A DNA stretch of 64,000 nt, taken from the NCBI RefSeq assembly GCF_002250505.1, contig NZ_NJGY01000001.1, positions 1,557,968-1,621,967 of the forward strand. The letters run 5' to 3'. The stretch is from Janthinobacterium sp. PC23-8. Lineage in GTDB: Bacteria; Pseudomonadota; Gammaproteobacteria; Burkholderiales; Burkholderiaceae_D. The notes under the pieces are model-generated. The model was not told where the DNA came from and did not search any database. It saw only the letters and a program-made list of their open reading frames with translations. Both the position numbers and the translations under genes were made by a program. The stretch's first letter is position 1. Every line of letters begins with the position of its first letter. Of this stretch, positions 63,790-64,000 are shown one piece after another.

Positions 63790-64000
63790 TGGACCCACGA
63801 TTTGAGACAGCAGTTTAAGCTATGGTCCTCACAGGAGGATGGCGGCGAATGGCGGAGATAAAGAAGCGGAAAGTGCACAGCGCGGAGTTCAAGGGAAAGG
63901 TCGGTCTTGAGGCCGTGCGTGGTATCAAAACGGTGAACGAGATCGCGCAGCATCACGGTGTCCATCCTGTGATGGTCAGCCAGTGGAAGAAGGAGATCCT
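63790..64000 (+). mobile_element. IS3-family insertion sequence, left end (continues beyond window)
   Basis: Begins with a terminal TGGACCCACGATTTGAGACA sequence typical of an IS3-family inverted repeat, followed at 63849 by an orfA-type transposase gene. The insertion sits inside the HlyD-like gene. The right end and target duplication are not visible. Confidence 0.82.
63849..64000 (+). CDS. IS3-family transposase OrfA, N-terminal part
   Basis: Partial (50 codons to the window edge). A start of MAEIKKRKVHSAEFKGKVG is followed by the helix-turn-helix TVNEIAQHHGVHPVMVSQWKK typical of IS3 OrfA, which binds the IS ends. AGGAGG lies upstream. Confidence 0.88.
   Translation, partial: MAEIKKRKVHSAEFKGKVGLEAVRGIKTVNEIAQHHGVHPVMVSQWKKEI

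Noticed and set aside
1..64000. CRISPR arrays, tRNA or rRNA genes, prophage
   Set aside because: No regularly spaced repeats, no cloverleaf or rRNA sequence, and no phage structural genes were seen in reading the window.

Overview
The window is about 64 kb of high-GC (by eye well above 60%) bacterial chromosome. Gene content and order point to a betaproteobacterium of the Oxalobacteraceae (Janthinobacterium / Massilia / Duganella type): aroQ-accB-accC-prmA-DUF3426-pfkB synteny, lysine/alanine-rich histone-H1-like and SWIB proteins, DUF1841, and an intergenic GGGGTCAG...CTGACCCC inverted repeat. The genus is an inference; no rRNA or tRNA gene was found to anchor it.

Layout. 1-4.4 kb: a minus-strand operon of a TolC-type outer-membrane protein, a HlyD-type adaptor and the N-terminal 667 codons of a large DUF4347/cadherin-like surface protein, behind an AT-rich promoter region with two palindromes. 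4.6-9.3 kb: a tightly packed minus operon mpl - YqiA-like esterase - ubiC - RNB ribonuclease. 9.4-16.4 kb: a plus-strand housekeeping run (unknown protein, TlpA-like thioredoxin, aroQ, accB, accC, prmA, DUF3426 zinc-ribbon protein, PfkB kinase). 16.4-20.4 kb: a REP-like repeat, YggT, a very repetitive H1-like protein, an orphan terminator, an RhtA-like exporter and an eRF1-like small protein. 20.4-24.9 kb: nrdAB with a tandem NrdR-box promoter. 25.2-27.5 kb: a PilR-like sigma-54 activator without receiver domain, a PP0621-type protein and CcsA. 27.7-37.5 kb looks like an accessory block between ccsA and ffh: an OhrR/MarR regulator and secreted hydrolase, an orphan ABC binding protein, and an iron region (Fur-boxed FecI sigma, FecR, DUF3649-PepSY-DUF3325, MacAB exporter). 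37.6-46.3 kb: ffh, SWIB protein, lytic transglycosylase, proS, rppH, a lipoprotein-type malate:quinone oxidoreductase, DUF1203 and DUF1841.

46.3-53.1 kb is a denitrification / NO-detoxification module: nirK (with an extra N-terminal cupredoxin), an RIC/YtfE iron-sulfur repair protein and a quinol-type norB in one minus operon; divergent norR; and two small cytochromes c. The nirK-norR intergenic region carries a good sigma-54 -24/-12 element and two GT-N7-AC NorR-type sites upstream of it. 53.3-60.7 kb: MoxR-GNAT-VWA operon, CPA2 antiporter coupled to a YbdK-type carboxylate-amine ligase, and on the opposite strand a class I amidotransferase-type gamma-glutamyl hydrolase coupled to an alginate-lyase-like protein.

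60.9-64.0 kb becomes markedly AT-rich and looks acquired: a 50-residue membrane protein, a double-glycine-leader glycine-zipper peptide (bacteriocin/microcin-like), a TraB/GumN-family exported protein, a YidD-like protein with a cysteine-rich tail, and the first 93 codons of a HlyD/CvaA-type peptide exporter interrupted by the left end of an IS3-family element that runs off the window. This is the most novel-looking stretch in the window.
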